Source: Candidatus Peregrinibacteria bacterium (lineage in GTDB: Bacteria > Patescibacteriota > Gracilibacteria > UBA1369 > PNNO01). From it: DNA of 53,607 nucleotides. The DNA lies in assembly GCA_016928915.1 (NCBI GenBank), contig JAFGJT010000007.1:1-53607 (forward strand), read 5' to 3'. Position numbers and translations under genes: made by a program. Below, piece after piece: positions 1-7,278 of the stretch. The number at the start of each line of letters is the position of its first letter. Within the stretch, counting starts at the first letter, position 1. The notes beneath the pieces were generated by a model that saw only the letters and a list, made by a program, of their open reading frames with translations, did not search any database and was not told the DNA's origin.

Positions 1-220
1 ACCTCAAGTTTGCAAATTCCTCTATAGTTAGCTGGAACATAAAGTCTATAGGAAATCTTTCCTTATTTCTACGAACAGCTTGATTAAAAGCTTTAGTTTT
101 AATGCCGTATATTCTTGCTAAATCTTCATCCAGCATTACTCTCTGCTCACGGATTATATAAATAGCATAATCAATATTTTGGCCCGGTACTGCTATATTT
201 TTCGTATGCTTTTCAATCAT
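1..220 (-). CDS. ORF6N-domain protein, N-terminal part (runs off window)
   Basis: Reading the minus strand from the ATG at 220 gives 73 residues before the window edge. The stretch 'IIREQRVMLDEDLARIYGI' followed by 'AVRRNKERFPIDFMFQLT' is the hallmark of the ORF6N domain. That DNA-binding domain is found in phage and plasmid antirepressor-like proteins, often beside KilA-N and Bro-N proteins. The role here is inferred to be DNA binding in a regulatory or phage-defence context; the partner is unknown. The gene diverges from the two plus-strand cassettes that follow. Upstream (221-300) the DNA is very AT-rich and contains a tandem ATTCTTATAAA repeat near 247-271. The C-terminus lies outside the window. 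Confidence 0.85.
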   Translation of the reverse strand, partial: MIEKHTKNIAVPGQNIDYAIYIIREQRVMLDEDLARIYGIKTKAFNQAVRRNKERFPIDFMFQLTIEEFANLR

Positions 221-365
221 GTATTAATTAATAGCATATAAACATTAAATTCTTATAAAATTCTTATAAAATAATTCTAAAAATCCATTAGTCACGCATG
301 GAAATCCAGAAATACTTTATCCTGCCACAACACCCTTTCCCACTCCCCCCTCCTCCAAACCTTCC

Positions 366-601
366 CGCACCAACCAAATTCAGCTACTTTCAATATCCAT
401 AATCATAAATACCCATGACTTAAGTAGCGGATCTTAAAAGAATCAGGATATAGTGGCCGGAAGACACTTTTAGCGGGGCGCAGGTAAATAAGGAGTAATA
501 TATGGAATCGGTTAGTGAATATGGTAAGACCGGATATCATAAAAACGAAGTGGCGCGGTTTTTAAGGGTGAGAGATAAGAATAGGGTTTGATGCTTGATG
601 G
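366..601 (+). repeat. 236-bp direct repeat, copy 1 (cassette leader)
   Basis: This stretch matches 1771-2006 without gaps, with about nine differences counted by eye (roughly 96% identity). It contains inverted arms GCTACTT (383-389) and AAGTAGC (422-428), which could close a 32-nt loop in DNA or RNA. It also contains a Shine-Dalgarno AAGGAG (490-495) and a 29-codon ORF (502-591). Each copy lies upstream of an antirepressor-type gene, so it looks like the leader of a repeated cassette. Confidence 0.9.
502..591 (+). CDS. 29-residue ORF in the cassette leader, copy 1
   Basis: The ATG follows AAGGAG by 6 nt, one of the clearest ribosome binding sites in the window. The peptide begins MESVSEYGKTGYHK and ends FLRVRDKNRV, stopping at TGA. 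It is basic, with no signal or membrane segment. The second copy (1907-1996) has the same length and start. Its differences are one Gly-to-Arg change, one Asp-to-Glu change and one silent change, which fits selection on a peptide. I do not recognise the peptide. It may be a leader peptide or a small independent protein. It could also be a relic of a larger gene carried in the repeat. Confidence 0.5.
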   Translation: MESVSEYGKTGYHKNEVARFLRVRDKNRV

Positions 602-829
602 TAATTGTTGAATCTATTGTTTTTTATATCCGTCATTATTAATGGCGGTTGTCATCCGGGCTTCGGGATCCCTGATTGTTTCTGCGGACATAGCCTCCAT
701 TTGGGCGGGGGTGAATAAATATGATTCTAAAGGCATCGAATTCAATGCTCTTATTAGTGCGTAATGGGATTTTAATTATGGCGAAACTGCCACAATTAGA
801 TATTGAACTGCTTTATAATATATTTTATT
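602..829. other. Variable segment between the leader repeat and promoter module, cassette 1
   Basis: No plus-strand gene is visible. On the minus strand a frame stays open from about 772 to a TAG at 614-616. An internal ATG at 736 gives 40 codons (MPLESYLFTPAQMEAMSAET...). It looks protein-like but has no clear ribosome site and no family I recognise, so it may be a gene fragment. Bases 751-775 resemble 2077-2100 in the second cassette (TTATTAGTGCGT followed by an ATGGATTTTAAT-like run). About 54 extra bases follow here that the second cassette lacks. Confidence 0.4.
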
Positions 830-857
830 TTCCGCAACAGGAAAGGGTTTGTTTGTA

Positions 858-886
858 TTGACGGTGAGCGTGTACTCACCTATAAT
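858..886 (+). promoter_or_regulatory. Sigma-70-type promoter with a palindromic operator in its spacer, copy 1
   Basis: TTGACG (858-863) and TATAAT (881-886) are separated by exactly 17 nt. The palindrome GGTGAG-CGTGTA-CTCACC (863-880) fills the spacer, so a bound repressor would block RNA polymerase. The surrounding block 830-886 recurs at 2102-2158 with three differences. Transcription should start near 893, about 26 nt before the KilA-N gene. The cognate repressor is unknown; one of the neighbouring DNA-binding proteins is an obvious candidate (inference). Confidence 0.8.
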
Positions 887-918
887 AGAGATTCAATATC
901 CTTAACAATTTTCTAAAT

Positions 919-1737
919 ATGAAACAGAAAAAGATTAATGTGCAGGGAACGGAGATAGTCCTGTTACAACAAAAAGATGAAGATTATATTTCTCTAACTG
1001 ACATGGTTAGAAATATTAATAACGGACTTGTTTTGATTGAAAAATGGCTAAGGAATAAAAACACAATCGAATTTATTGGTATATGGGAACAAATAAACAA
1101 TCCAAATTTTAATTCCCCCGAATTCGGGGGAATTAAAGACCAAGCTGGATTAAATCGTTTTACTTTGTCAGTAAAGGAATGGATTTTAAAAACAAATTCT
1201 ATTGGAATTGTGGCCAAAGCCGGACGTTATGGCGGGACATATGCACACAAAGACATAGCTTTTGAATTTGCCTCGTGGATTTCACCTGAATTCAAACTCT
1301 ATTTAATCAAAGAATTTCAGCGTCTTAAAGAGGATGAAAACAGAAGACTTACAACAGGCTGGAATGTAAAAAGAACACTCGCTAAAGTAAATTACCGAAT
1401 TCATACGGATGCGATCAAGGAATATATAATTCCAAAAATAACACTCGAGCAGGCAAATATTACTTACGCAAACGAAGCTGATGTCCTCAATAAAGCACTG
1501 TTCGGTTTAACTGCTAAGGAATGGGAAGATTCTAATCCCGGGAAAAAAGGAAACATACGAGATTATGCCGATGTGGTTCAGCTTGTCTGTCTATCAAACC
1601 TGGAAAGCTTAAACGCGGAATTCATCCGTGAAGGGCTTCCTCAGGACAAAAGATTGATGCGCCTAAATGAAACTGCAATTTTTCAGATGAAATCTCTTAT
1701 TGGAAATCCAAGTATTAAAGTATTAAAAAATAGCTAA
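919..1737 (+). CDS. KilA-N domain protein
   Basis: A 272-residue soluble protein. The N-terminal half carries KilA-N features: 'DYISLTDMVRN' near residue 23, 'IEKWLRNKNTIEFIGIWE' near 40, and 'AGRYGGTYAHKDIAFEFASW' followed by 'ISPEFKLYLIKEFQRLKED' near 100-138. KilA-N is a DNA-binding fold of phages, large DNA viruses and bacterial accessory regions. The C-terminal half (about 150-272) is the extension usual for the bacterial version of this family. The gene lies 33 nt downstream of a strong promoter/operator and has no obvious Shine-Dalgarno. It starts the first of two similar cassettes. The family is clear; the biological role (antirepressor, defence or selfish regulator) is not. Confidence 0.85.
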   Translation: MKQKKINVQGTEIVLLQQKDEDYISLTDMVRNINNGLVLIEKWLRNKNTIEFIGIWEQINNPNFNSPEFGGIKDQAGLNRFTLSVKEWILKTNSIGIVAKAGRYGGTYAHKDIAFEFASWISPEFKLYLIKEFQRLKEDENRRLTTGWNVKRTLAKVNYRIHTDAIKEYIIPKITLEQANITYANEADVLNKALFGLTAKEWEDSNPGKKGNIRDYADVVQLVCLSNLESLNAEFIREGLPQDKRLMRLNETAIFQMKSLIGNPSIKVLKNS

Positions 1738-1770
1738 CACCTTTGCCATCTGCCTTTGTGCAAAGGATGT

Positions 1771-2006
1771 CGCACCAACCAAATTCAGCTACTTTCAATA
1801 TACAAAATCATAAATATCCATGACTTAAGTAGCGGATCTTAAAAGAATCAGGATATAGTGGCCGGAAGACACTTTTAGCGGGGCGCAGGTAAAAAAGGAG
1901 TAATTTATGGAATCGGTTAGTGAATATGGTAAGACCAGGTATCATAAAAACGAGGTGGCGCGGTTTTTAAGGGTGAGAGAGAAGAATAGGGTTTGATGCT
2001 TGATGG
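1771..2006 (+). repeat. 236-bp direct repeat, copy 2 (cassette leader)
   Basis: Second copy of 366-601 at a constant offset of 1405 bp. It keeps the GCTACTT/AAGTAGC arms, the AAGGAG site and the 29-codon ORF. It starts 33 bp after the KilA-N stop codon and leads into the second cassette. Homology ends sharply at 2006, where the downstream sequences diverge. Confidence 0.9.
1907..1996 (+). CDS. 29-residue ORF in the cassette leader, copy 2
   Basis: Same length, start and ribosome site (AAAGGAG, 6-nt spacing) as the ORF at 502-591. The peptide reads MESVSEYGKTRYHK to FLRVREKNRV and ends in TGA. Compared with copy 1 there is one Gly/Arg difference, one conservative Asp/Glu difference and one silent change. 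I recognise no family. Confidence 0.5.
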   Translation: MESVSEYGKTRYHKNEVARFLRVREKNRV

Positions 2007-2014
2007 CGAAATGT

Positions 2015-2048
2015 GAGTCGGTCACAAAATGTGACCAACTGAAACTGA
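2015..2048 (+). pseudogene. Short Bro-N gene fragment with a palindrome
   Basis: These 34 bases match 2383-2416, inside the Bro-N gene, at 30 positions. In frame they encode ESVTKCDQLKL, the counterpart of ESVTNCDKLKL in the intact protein. The fragment holds the palindrome GGTCACA-AAA-TGTGACC (2020-2036). It is either a remnant of another Bro-N gene or a copied piece kept for its palindrome. Confidence 0.5.
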
Positions 2049-2052
2049 CTTT

Positions 2053-2076
2053 AAACCCGTCGAAATCGACGGGTTT
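2053..2076 (+). terminator. Rho-independent-like terminator in the second cassette leader
   Basis: AAACCCGTCG and CGACGGGTTT form a perfect 10-bp stem around a four-base AAAT loop, followed by TTATT. It lies between the 29-codon ORF and the promoter at 2130. It would end transcription of the leader and insulate the Bro-N promoter. Confidence 0.6.
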
Positions 2077-2129
2077 TATTAGTGCGTCATGGATTTTAAT
2101 ATTCCGCAACAGGAAAGGGTTTGTTAGTA

Positions 2130-2158
2130 TTGACGGTGAGCGTACACTCACCTATAAT
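2130..2158 (+). promoter_or_regulatory. Sigma-70-type promoter with a palindromic operator in its spacer, copy 2
   Basis: TTGACG (2130-2135), a 17-nt spacer and TATAAT (2153-2158). The spacer palindrome is GGTGAG-CGTACA-CTCACC (2135-2152), pairing at 8 of 9 positions around a GTAC centre. It corresponds to 858-886 and differs only in the middle of the palindrome, so the outer arms look conserved. It should drive the Bro-N gene at 2194. Confidence 0.8.
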
Positions 2159-2193
2159 GAGGATACTATTTTTTATCATTAACCAAAAATTTT

Positions 2194-2955
2194 ATGACAA
2201 ATTTTGATGAATCTCTGGCTATCTTTAATAACTTTAAGATTCGCCGTCATTATGATGAAGCAAGGGGGCTGTGGTACTTCTCGGTGATTGATGTTGTTGC
2301 GGCTTTGATTGAGCAGCCGGATTTTAAAAAAGCTCAGAGTTATTGGACAACTCTTAAAAACCGCTTAAAACAAGAAGGAAACGAGTCTGTCACAAATTGT
2401 GACAAACTGAAACTAAAATCTACCGATGGGAAATATTACAAAACAGATGCTGCAGATGTGGAAACTCTTCTCCGTCTTATTCAATCAGTACCAAGTCCAA
2501 AGGCTGAACCTGTCAAACTCTGGCTCGCAAAAGTGGGATATGAAAGGCTTCAGGATATCGCGGATCCTGAAAGATCATTAAACAGGGCGAGAGAATACTG
2601 GAAACAACGCGGACGAAGTGAAAAATGGATTCAGCAAAGGATGTTAAATCAGGAAACAAGGAACAAACTGACCGATTACTGGGGTTTGCATGACATTAAA
2701 CAAGGTGAAGAATTTGCCATTCTAACAAATATTATTCATAAAGAATGGTCCGATTTATCAATAAAAGAACATAAAAATCTGAAAGGACTTAAAAGCCAAA
2801 ACCTGCGCGATCATATGAGCGAAGCCGAATTAATATTTAGCGCTCTTGCGGAGTTTTCAACCCGTCAGATAGCGCAAAGTGTAAATGCCGTCGGAATGGA
2901 TGAAAATAAAAAAGCCGGCAAACAAGGCGGCGGTATAGGAAAAACGCGAGAGTAG
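2194..2955 (+). CDS. Bro-N family (phage antirepressor/DinD-like) protein, probable 3' frameshift
   Basis: A 253-residue protein. 'WYFSVIDVVAALIEQPDF' near residue 27, 'LLRLIQSVPSPKAEPVKLW' near 91-109 and 'AKVGYERLQDIADPERSLNR' are typical of the BRO N-terminal antirepressor family. The second half ('NKLTDYWGLHD', 'GEEFAILTNIIHKEWSDLS', 'AEFSTRQIA') follows the DNA-damage-inducible-D-like bacterial version. The frame stops at TAG after GGGIGKTRE. The usual C-terminal ending (NARVELEEKTGKQVVTG) is present just downstream in another frame, up to a TAA at 3063-3065. One more A in the run at 2940-2944 would restore it. This is either a real truncation or a homopolymer error. Confidence 0.85.
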   Translation: MTNFDESLAIFNNFKIRRHYDEARGLWYFSVIDVVAALIEQPDFKKAQSYWTTLKNRLKQEGNESVTNCDKLKLKSTDGKYYKTDAADVETLLRLIQSVPSPKAEPVKLWLAKVGYERLQDIADPERSLNRAREYWKQRGRSEKWIQQRMLNQETRNKLTDYWGLHDIKQGEEFAILTNIIHKEWSDLSIKEHKNLKGLKSQNLRDHMSEAELIFSALAEFSTRQIAQSVNAVGMDENKKAGKQGGGIGKTRE

Positions 2956-3071
2956 AGCTTGAAGAAAAAACAGGAAAGCAGGTAGTAACTGGCAGAAATT
3001 TTCTTAAAAATGATCAAAGCAGGAAAATTCACAAATCCTTATCTATCAGACAGAAGACAATCTAACGAAAT

Positions 3072-4031
3072 CTAAATATCCCCGGCGTACTGCAGCATTT
3101 TAACGATCACCTTTGCGGCTTCGGCACGGGTCATGTTTCTGCCCGGGTAAAAGCGCTGGTTTGGTTCGCCGCCGATAAGACCCATTCTGTAAGCGTCTTC
3201 AACCCATCCGATCATCCAGCCGGTTACATCAATGTATGTGATTTTGTCGTAATTTACGGGGTGTTTTCCAAAAGAGGCGAGTACCATTTTTACGCCTTCG
3301 GCGCGGTTAACGGGGTTGTTTGGCTTGAATAAGCGCACTCCGGAATACGGACCGGTATAGCCGTCAGCTATATCCATTCTGTAAGCGGCGTTAACCCAAG
3401 GTGCCTGCCAGTTATCAAGATCCGTATAAAATCTGTTTCGATCTTCATCGCCAGGAACGGGCATTACGCCGGCGGCCATCATGCACATTTTTAGCATCTC
3501 AGCGCGGGAAACAGCCTGTTCGGGCCTGAAAGTGCCGTCGGGATATCCCTGAATTATGCCAAGCATTGCAAGTTGATATATGTATCCTTCAGCCCAGTGA
3601 CCGTGCAGATCGTAGAAGAACGGAACTGTGGTTACCGGAGGGTAATAGTCGTTGTAATACGGATCGCCGTAGTAGCTGTCGCCCGTGTTATCGGGGTAAT
3701 ACTCCTGAACAGGAAGCATCGCATCCTGCAAACCCCCGGCAGGGCATCCGTACGGGTAATTAAATTCACCTCCGCCTGAGCAGTAGCAGATGTGTCTTCC
3801 GCTAACTATGTCCCACTCGCCGCCCGTATCTTCGCACATGGCCCTAAAATCTTCGGCTTTCATGCCAAAAAGCCCGTCGTTTTTTACTTCGCGCGGGGCC
3901 TGAGGTTCTTCGCTGTAAACCTCGATCATTCCATAACCGGGTACATAAACATAGTCTGCGGCATAAGCCACATTTGAAAGCAAGGTTGATTGTATCAACA
4001 ATATGCCGGTCAATAAGATAAATTTTTTCAT
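3072..4031 (-). CDS. Secreted SLH-domain protein
   Basis: About 319 residues from the ATG at 4031, which gives a classic signal peptide (MKKFILLTGILLIQSTLL...AYA); an in-frame ATG three codons upstream (4040) is possible. A cysteine-rich segment near residues 65-105 contains 'CEDTGGEWDIVSGRHICYC' and a later GC. The C-terminal half has three SLH-like repeats: 'HWAEGYIYQLAMLGIIQGYP' with FRPEQAVSRAEML, then a 'WVNAAYRMDIADGY' repeat, then 'WVEDAYRMGLIGG' with MTRAEAAKVIVKML. SLH domains typically anchor proteins non-covalently to cell-wall polymers. The gene has its own strong promoter (4073-4101). Two other SLH proteins occur in this window, one of them giant. Confidence 0.85.
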   Translation of the reverse strand: MKKFILLTGILLIQSTLLSNVAYAADYVYVPGYGMIEVYSEEPQAPREVKNDGLFGMKAEDFRAMCEDTGGEWDIVSGRHICYCSGGGEFNYPYGCPAGGLQDAMLPVQEYYPDNTGDSYYGDPYYNDYYPPVTTVPFFYDLHGHWAEGYIYQLAMLGIIQGYPDGTFRPEQAVSRAEMLKMCMMAAGVMPVPGDEDRNRFYTDLDNWQAPWVNAAYRMDIADGYTGPYSGVRLFKPNNPVNRAEGVKMVLASFGKHPVNYDKITYIDVTGWMIGWVEDAYRMGLIGGEPNQRFYPGRNMTRAEAAKVIVKMLQYAGDI

Positions 4032-4072
4032 ATACTGCATGTTTAAATGGATAAAATATAGTTTAAGGATAA

Positions 4073-4101
4073 TTTATACAGCAAACAGACAGTTGTGTCA
4101 A
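4073..4101 (-). promoter_or_regulatory. Promoter of the SLH gene
   Basis: On the minus strand TTGACA (4101-4096), a 17-nt spacer and TATAAA (4078-4073). It lies about 40 nt upstream of the SLH gene start and downstream of the rlmH stop, so the SLH gene is transcribed separately. Confidence 0.75.
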
Positions 4102-4132
4102 GTATTAATTATTGGTGTAAATTCGCCGGTGC

Positions 4133-4564
4133 TTAATAGTGGTAAGTTTTGCCTTCCAGAATGGTAAAACCGCGGTAAATCTGTTCCAGTAGAAAAATGC
4201 GCACCATCTGGTGGGTGAAAGTCATTTTTGAAAGGGAAAGTTTTAAATCGGCTTTATTAATAACCGCTTGCGGCAGGCCGTGCGGACCGCCGATAATAAA
4301 AGTGACTTTGCCTTTTTCGCCCATTTTTTTTAGCAAACCGGCAAAATCTTCGGATGAATATGCTTTTCCTGTTATTTCCAGAACGATTTTATATGAATCT
4401 TTCCATGCGCGTTTTTGGATTTTTTCATCTTCGTTTGAGCCTGTTTCAATAATGTCGGTCCGGATTTTTGCGTAGCGTGACAACCGCTTTAAAAACTCAT
4501 TTTCAGCTTCAATAAAAAATTTTTCTTTTGTTTTGCCGATATGAATTATCTGAACGTGGAGCAT
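4133..4564 (-). CDS. rlmH: 23S rRNA (pseudouridine-1915 N3)-methyltransferase RlmH
   Basis: A 143-residue SPOUT-class methyltransferase, slightly shorter than the roughly 155-residue E. coli enzyme. It has the SAM-binding knot motif 'FIIGGPHGLP' near residue 89, the 'LSLSKMTFTHQMVRIFLLEQ' helix and the diagnostic YHY C-terminus. RlmH methylates pseudouridine 1915 in helix 69 of 23S rRNA on assembled 70S ribosomes. It diverges from the TrmA/RlmD-type methyltransferase at 4638, leaving 73 bp between the two starts. Confidence 0.95.
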   Translation of the reverse strand: MLHVQIIHIGKTKEKFFIEAENEFLKRLSRYAKIRTDIIETGSNEDEKIQKRAWKDSYKIVLEITGKAYSSEDFAGLLKKMGEKGKVTFIIGGPHGLPQAVINKADLKLSLSKMTFTHQMVRIFLLEQIYRGFTILEGKTYHY

Positions 4565-4637
4565 ACGGATATTTTAATGTAGTATGGTGAAGTGTGGCGG
4601 CGCCAGTATATCAGATTGTGTTATTGACTGAATATAA

Positions 4638-6062
4638 ATGGGACAAAATCCTTTTAAAAAATTGGAACGGATCAACGTGAAAATTGAAAAGCTGGCTTTT
4701 GGCGGAGCGGGAATCGGCTATATTAAAAGCGAGGCGGATACCGCGAAACCAGAGGATGCCGCGAAACCAATGGTTGTTTTTGTTGAAGATACTGTTCCAG
4801 GCGATGAGATAACAGCGGAAATTCGTAAAATAAAACCCAATTATCTTGAGGCAAAACTTACGGAAATTGTTAAACCTTCCGCCTTTCGCATTGAACCGCG
4901 GTGCAAACATTTTAATATCTGCGGTGGGTGCAGCCTGCAGAACCTGAATTACGATGAACAGCTTAAGATAAAAGAAAATCAGGTGCGCGAAGCTTTATCG
5001 CACATAGGAGGCATTAAAGATCCGCCGGTTCTTAAAATAATTGGATATACAGGGGGTGAAAACGGGCCGTGGTTTTACAGAAACAAAATGGAATTCAGCT
5101 TTGGTACCGGCGGGGACGGGAATGCTACAGCGGGTGGAAATGTTACTTTGGGGCTTCATCCCAAGCATTACAGGTATGATGTTTTTCAGCTTGAGGAATG
5201 TTTTCTTGAAAATTCGGATATCGGTGAAATGGTGCGGGCAATCGCGGAATTTATGAATGAAAAGGATTCGGGTCTTTTAAAAACTTTTACGGTGCGCGAA
5301 GGCAAAAGAACCGGTGAAAGGATGGTGAATTTAACGGTTTCGGATGCACCGTTTTTGCGGCAGAAAGAGTTTGTTGAAATGCTTACCCGGTCAAAAAAAT
5401 TCAAAGCGCCAAATTCGGTTTATTTAACAAATCAGATTATAAAAAAAGGGCACAGAACGGAGCTGATTGAAAATCTTTTGTTCGGCGAGGCCTTTTTAAA
5501 AGAAAAAATGATGCTCCAGAACGGATCCACTCTTGAATTTGAAATTTTTCCGCAGTCTTTTTTTCAGCCAAATACATTGCAGGCTGAAATTTTATATCAA
5601 AAAGTTATTGATATGGGAGAGATTGAAAATGGTTCGGTTGTTTACGATTTATTCTGCGGCACCGGCACAATAGGGCTTTTTGCAGCGCACAGGGCCGGGG
5701 AGGTTTTGGGAGTTGATATTAATGAAAGCGCCATTAAAAACGCGCGCGCAAACGCGGAAAAAAACGGGATAAAAAATGTTAAATATTATATAGGTGATGT
5801 ATTTAAGGTGATTACAGGCAGAACCGACAAGCCCGATGTTGTAATTGTTGATCCGCCGCGTGCAGGGCTGGGCGATAAACTTTGCGGACATCTGCTGGAG
5901 GTGCGCGCGCCAAAGATTGTTTATGTTTCGTGCAACCCCGGCACTCTTGCGCGGGACCTTAAGATTTTGTGCGCAGGAAAGTACAATCTGGCGGGCATCC
6001 AGCCCGTTGATATGTTTCCGCAGACTTATCATATTGAAACTGTGTGCGAATTAAAGTTATAA
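4638..6062 (+). CDS. rlmD: TrmA/RlmC/RlmD-family RNA uracil-C5 methyltransferase
   Basis: 474 residues. An N-terminal TRAM-like RNA-binding segment (about 1-80) carries an acidic/proline insert (AKPEDAAKPM). A [4Fe-4S] cluster motif, C-x5-CGGC (KHFNICGGCSLQ) near residues 90-98, follows, with the fourth cysteine probably in 'FQLEECFLEN'. The C-terminal Rossmann fold has 'VYDLFCGTGTIGLFAA' (SAM binding), 'VIVDPPRAGL' and the catalytic 'YVSCNPGTLARDL'. The family forms m5U in 23S rRNA or tRNA. The iron-sulphur motif favours RlmC/RlmD over TrmA, but the exact target cannot be read from sequence, so the symbol is tentative. Confidence 0.85.
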   Translation: MGQNPFKKLERINVKIEKLAFGGAGIGYIKSEADTAKPEDAAKPMVVFVEDTVPGDEITAEIRKIKPNYLEAKLTEIVKPSAFRIEPRCKHFNICGGCSLQNLNYDEQLKIKENQVREALSHIGGIKDPPVLKIIGYTGGENGPWFYRNKMEFSFGTGGDGNATAGGNVTLGLHPKHYRYDVFQLEECFLENSDIGEMVRAIAEFMNEKDSGLLKTFTVREGKRTGERMVNLTVSDAPFLRQKEFVEMLTRSKKFKAPNSVYLTNQIIKKGHRTELIENLLFGEAFLKEKMMLQNGSTLEFEIFPQSFFQPNTLQAEILYQKVIDMGEIENGSVVYDLFCGTGTIGLFAAHRAGEVLGVDINESAIKNARANAEKNGIKNVKYYIGDVFKVITGRTDKPDVVIVDPPRAGLGDKLCGHLLEVRAPKIVYVSCNPGTLARDLKILCAGKYNLAGIQPVDMFPQTYHIETVCELKL

Positions 6063-6111
6063 TGCAGGACGGTATCCGATACCCACCACAAATCCATAAC
6101 AAACCAAAACC

Positions 6112-7269
6112 ATGAAAAAAACCGCATTCGTAATCGTTTTATCGCTTTTTATAAACGTATTTCTTGTTGCGCACACAACCTTTGCCGCGGAATTTTTGGG
6201 CGGTGAGGAATTATATGTTACTGAAGCGCTTGCAGATGACGCTTATTTGGGCGGCGGCCTTATAACCGTTGAAAAAGACGTTGCGGGAGATTTATATATC
6301 GGCGGCGGATCAGTGACCGTCAACGGAAATATTGAAGGCGACCTTGTTGTGGGCGCCGGACAAATTGTTGTAAACGGAAACGTAAAAGATGATTTAAGGG
6401 CGGCCGGCGGATCTATATTTGTTAACGGAAGTGTGGGCGACGACATTATTGTAACAGGCGGTCAGCTTAATCTTGGAGCACAGTCTCTGGTTGGCGGAAG
6501 CCTTGTTCTTGGCACGGGTTACGCAAATATCCTGGGAACAATCAATGAAGATATAAAAGGCGGAGGCGGCAAAATTGTTTTGGGCGGCACTGTTTACAGG
6601 GATATTATGGTTGAAGTCGGTGAAAATATCAGCCTTACAAAAGACGCGAGAATAAACGGAAATCTTGTATATACAAGTCTTGTTGAAGGAAAATTCGATG
6701 AAACGCAGATCGGCGGATACATTGAATTCAACAAACAAAAACCAGCTGAAGATGTCGGCACACAAATGGAAAACTTTTTTACACGCTGGCATCTGTTTTT
6801 TGAACTCGGGCATTATGCTGCGTTAATGCTGATTGCCCTGGTATTTATCCTGCTTGTTCCGGCAGCTTTTGTAAGCATTAACAAAACATTAAAAGCCCAT
6901 TTTTGGAAAAGTCTGGGGCTGGGATTTGTGATAAGCATCTGTTCCGTTGCCGCGGCAATAATTATTGCAATTACAGTTATAGGCCTTCCTCTCGCGGGAA
7001 TTTTACTGGGAATTCTGCTGATTATGTGGTGTGTTGCAAAAGTATATACCGCAGCATTTATAGGCAGTCTGTTAATTAAACCGAAAAAAACAACAAAACT
7101 TAAGCTCTTTGGAATAACAGCGCTCGGAGGTTTTATTCTTTTGGTGGTCGGTCTTGTGCCTTTTATAGGATGGCTGCTTGTTAAACTTGTTGTTATGGCC
7201 GCTTTCGGAGCGCTTGTGTGGTACAAAAAAGGTCTTTATGACAAGCTAAATATGCAGAAACTGGAGTAG
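6112..7269 (+). CDS. Secreted/membrane bactofilin-like polymer-forming protein
   Basis: 385 residues. A signal peptide (about 1-26, ending FAA) is followed by a right-handed beta-helix region (about 40-190). Its short repeats have the form 'VNGNIEGDLVVGAGQIVVNG' and 'VNGSVGDDIIVTGG', the spacing seen in bactofilins and related polymer-forming proteins. About four membrane segments follow (near residues 236-258, 270-300, 300-325 and 335-365) and a basic tail (WYKKGLYDK). Classical bactofilins are cytoplasmic. The signal peptide here places the beta-helix outside the membrane, as in the larger 'polymer-forming cytoskeletal' membrane family. The function is likely structural at the envelope (inference). 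It ends 9 bp before the convergent cca gene. Confidence 0.8.
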   Translation: MKKTAFVIVLSLFINVFLVAHTTFAAEFLGGEELYVTEALADDAYLGGGLITVEKDVAGDLYIGGGSVTVNGNIEGDLVVGAGQIVVNGNVKDDLRAAGGSIFVNGSVGDDIIVTGGQLNLGAQSLVGGSLVLGTGYANILGTINEDIKGGGGKIVLGGTVYRDIMVEVGENISLTKDARINGNLVYTSLVEGKFDETQIGGYIEFNKQKPAEDVGTQMENFFTRWHLFFELGHYAALMLIALVFILLVPAAFVSINKTLKAHFWKSLGLGFVISICSVAAAIIIAITVIGLPLAGILLGILLIMWCVAKVYTAAFIGSLLIKPKKTTKLKLFGITALGGFILLVVGLVPFIGWLLVKLVVMAAFGALVWYKKGLYDKLNMQKLE

Positions 7270-7278
7270 AGGTAAAAG

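Noticed and set aside
2000-2182. 60-codon ORF between the leader repeat and the Bro-N gene
   Set aside because: It spans a terminator hairpin and the promoter. Only the ESVTKCDQLKL part has meaning, as a Bro-N gene fragment.
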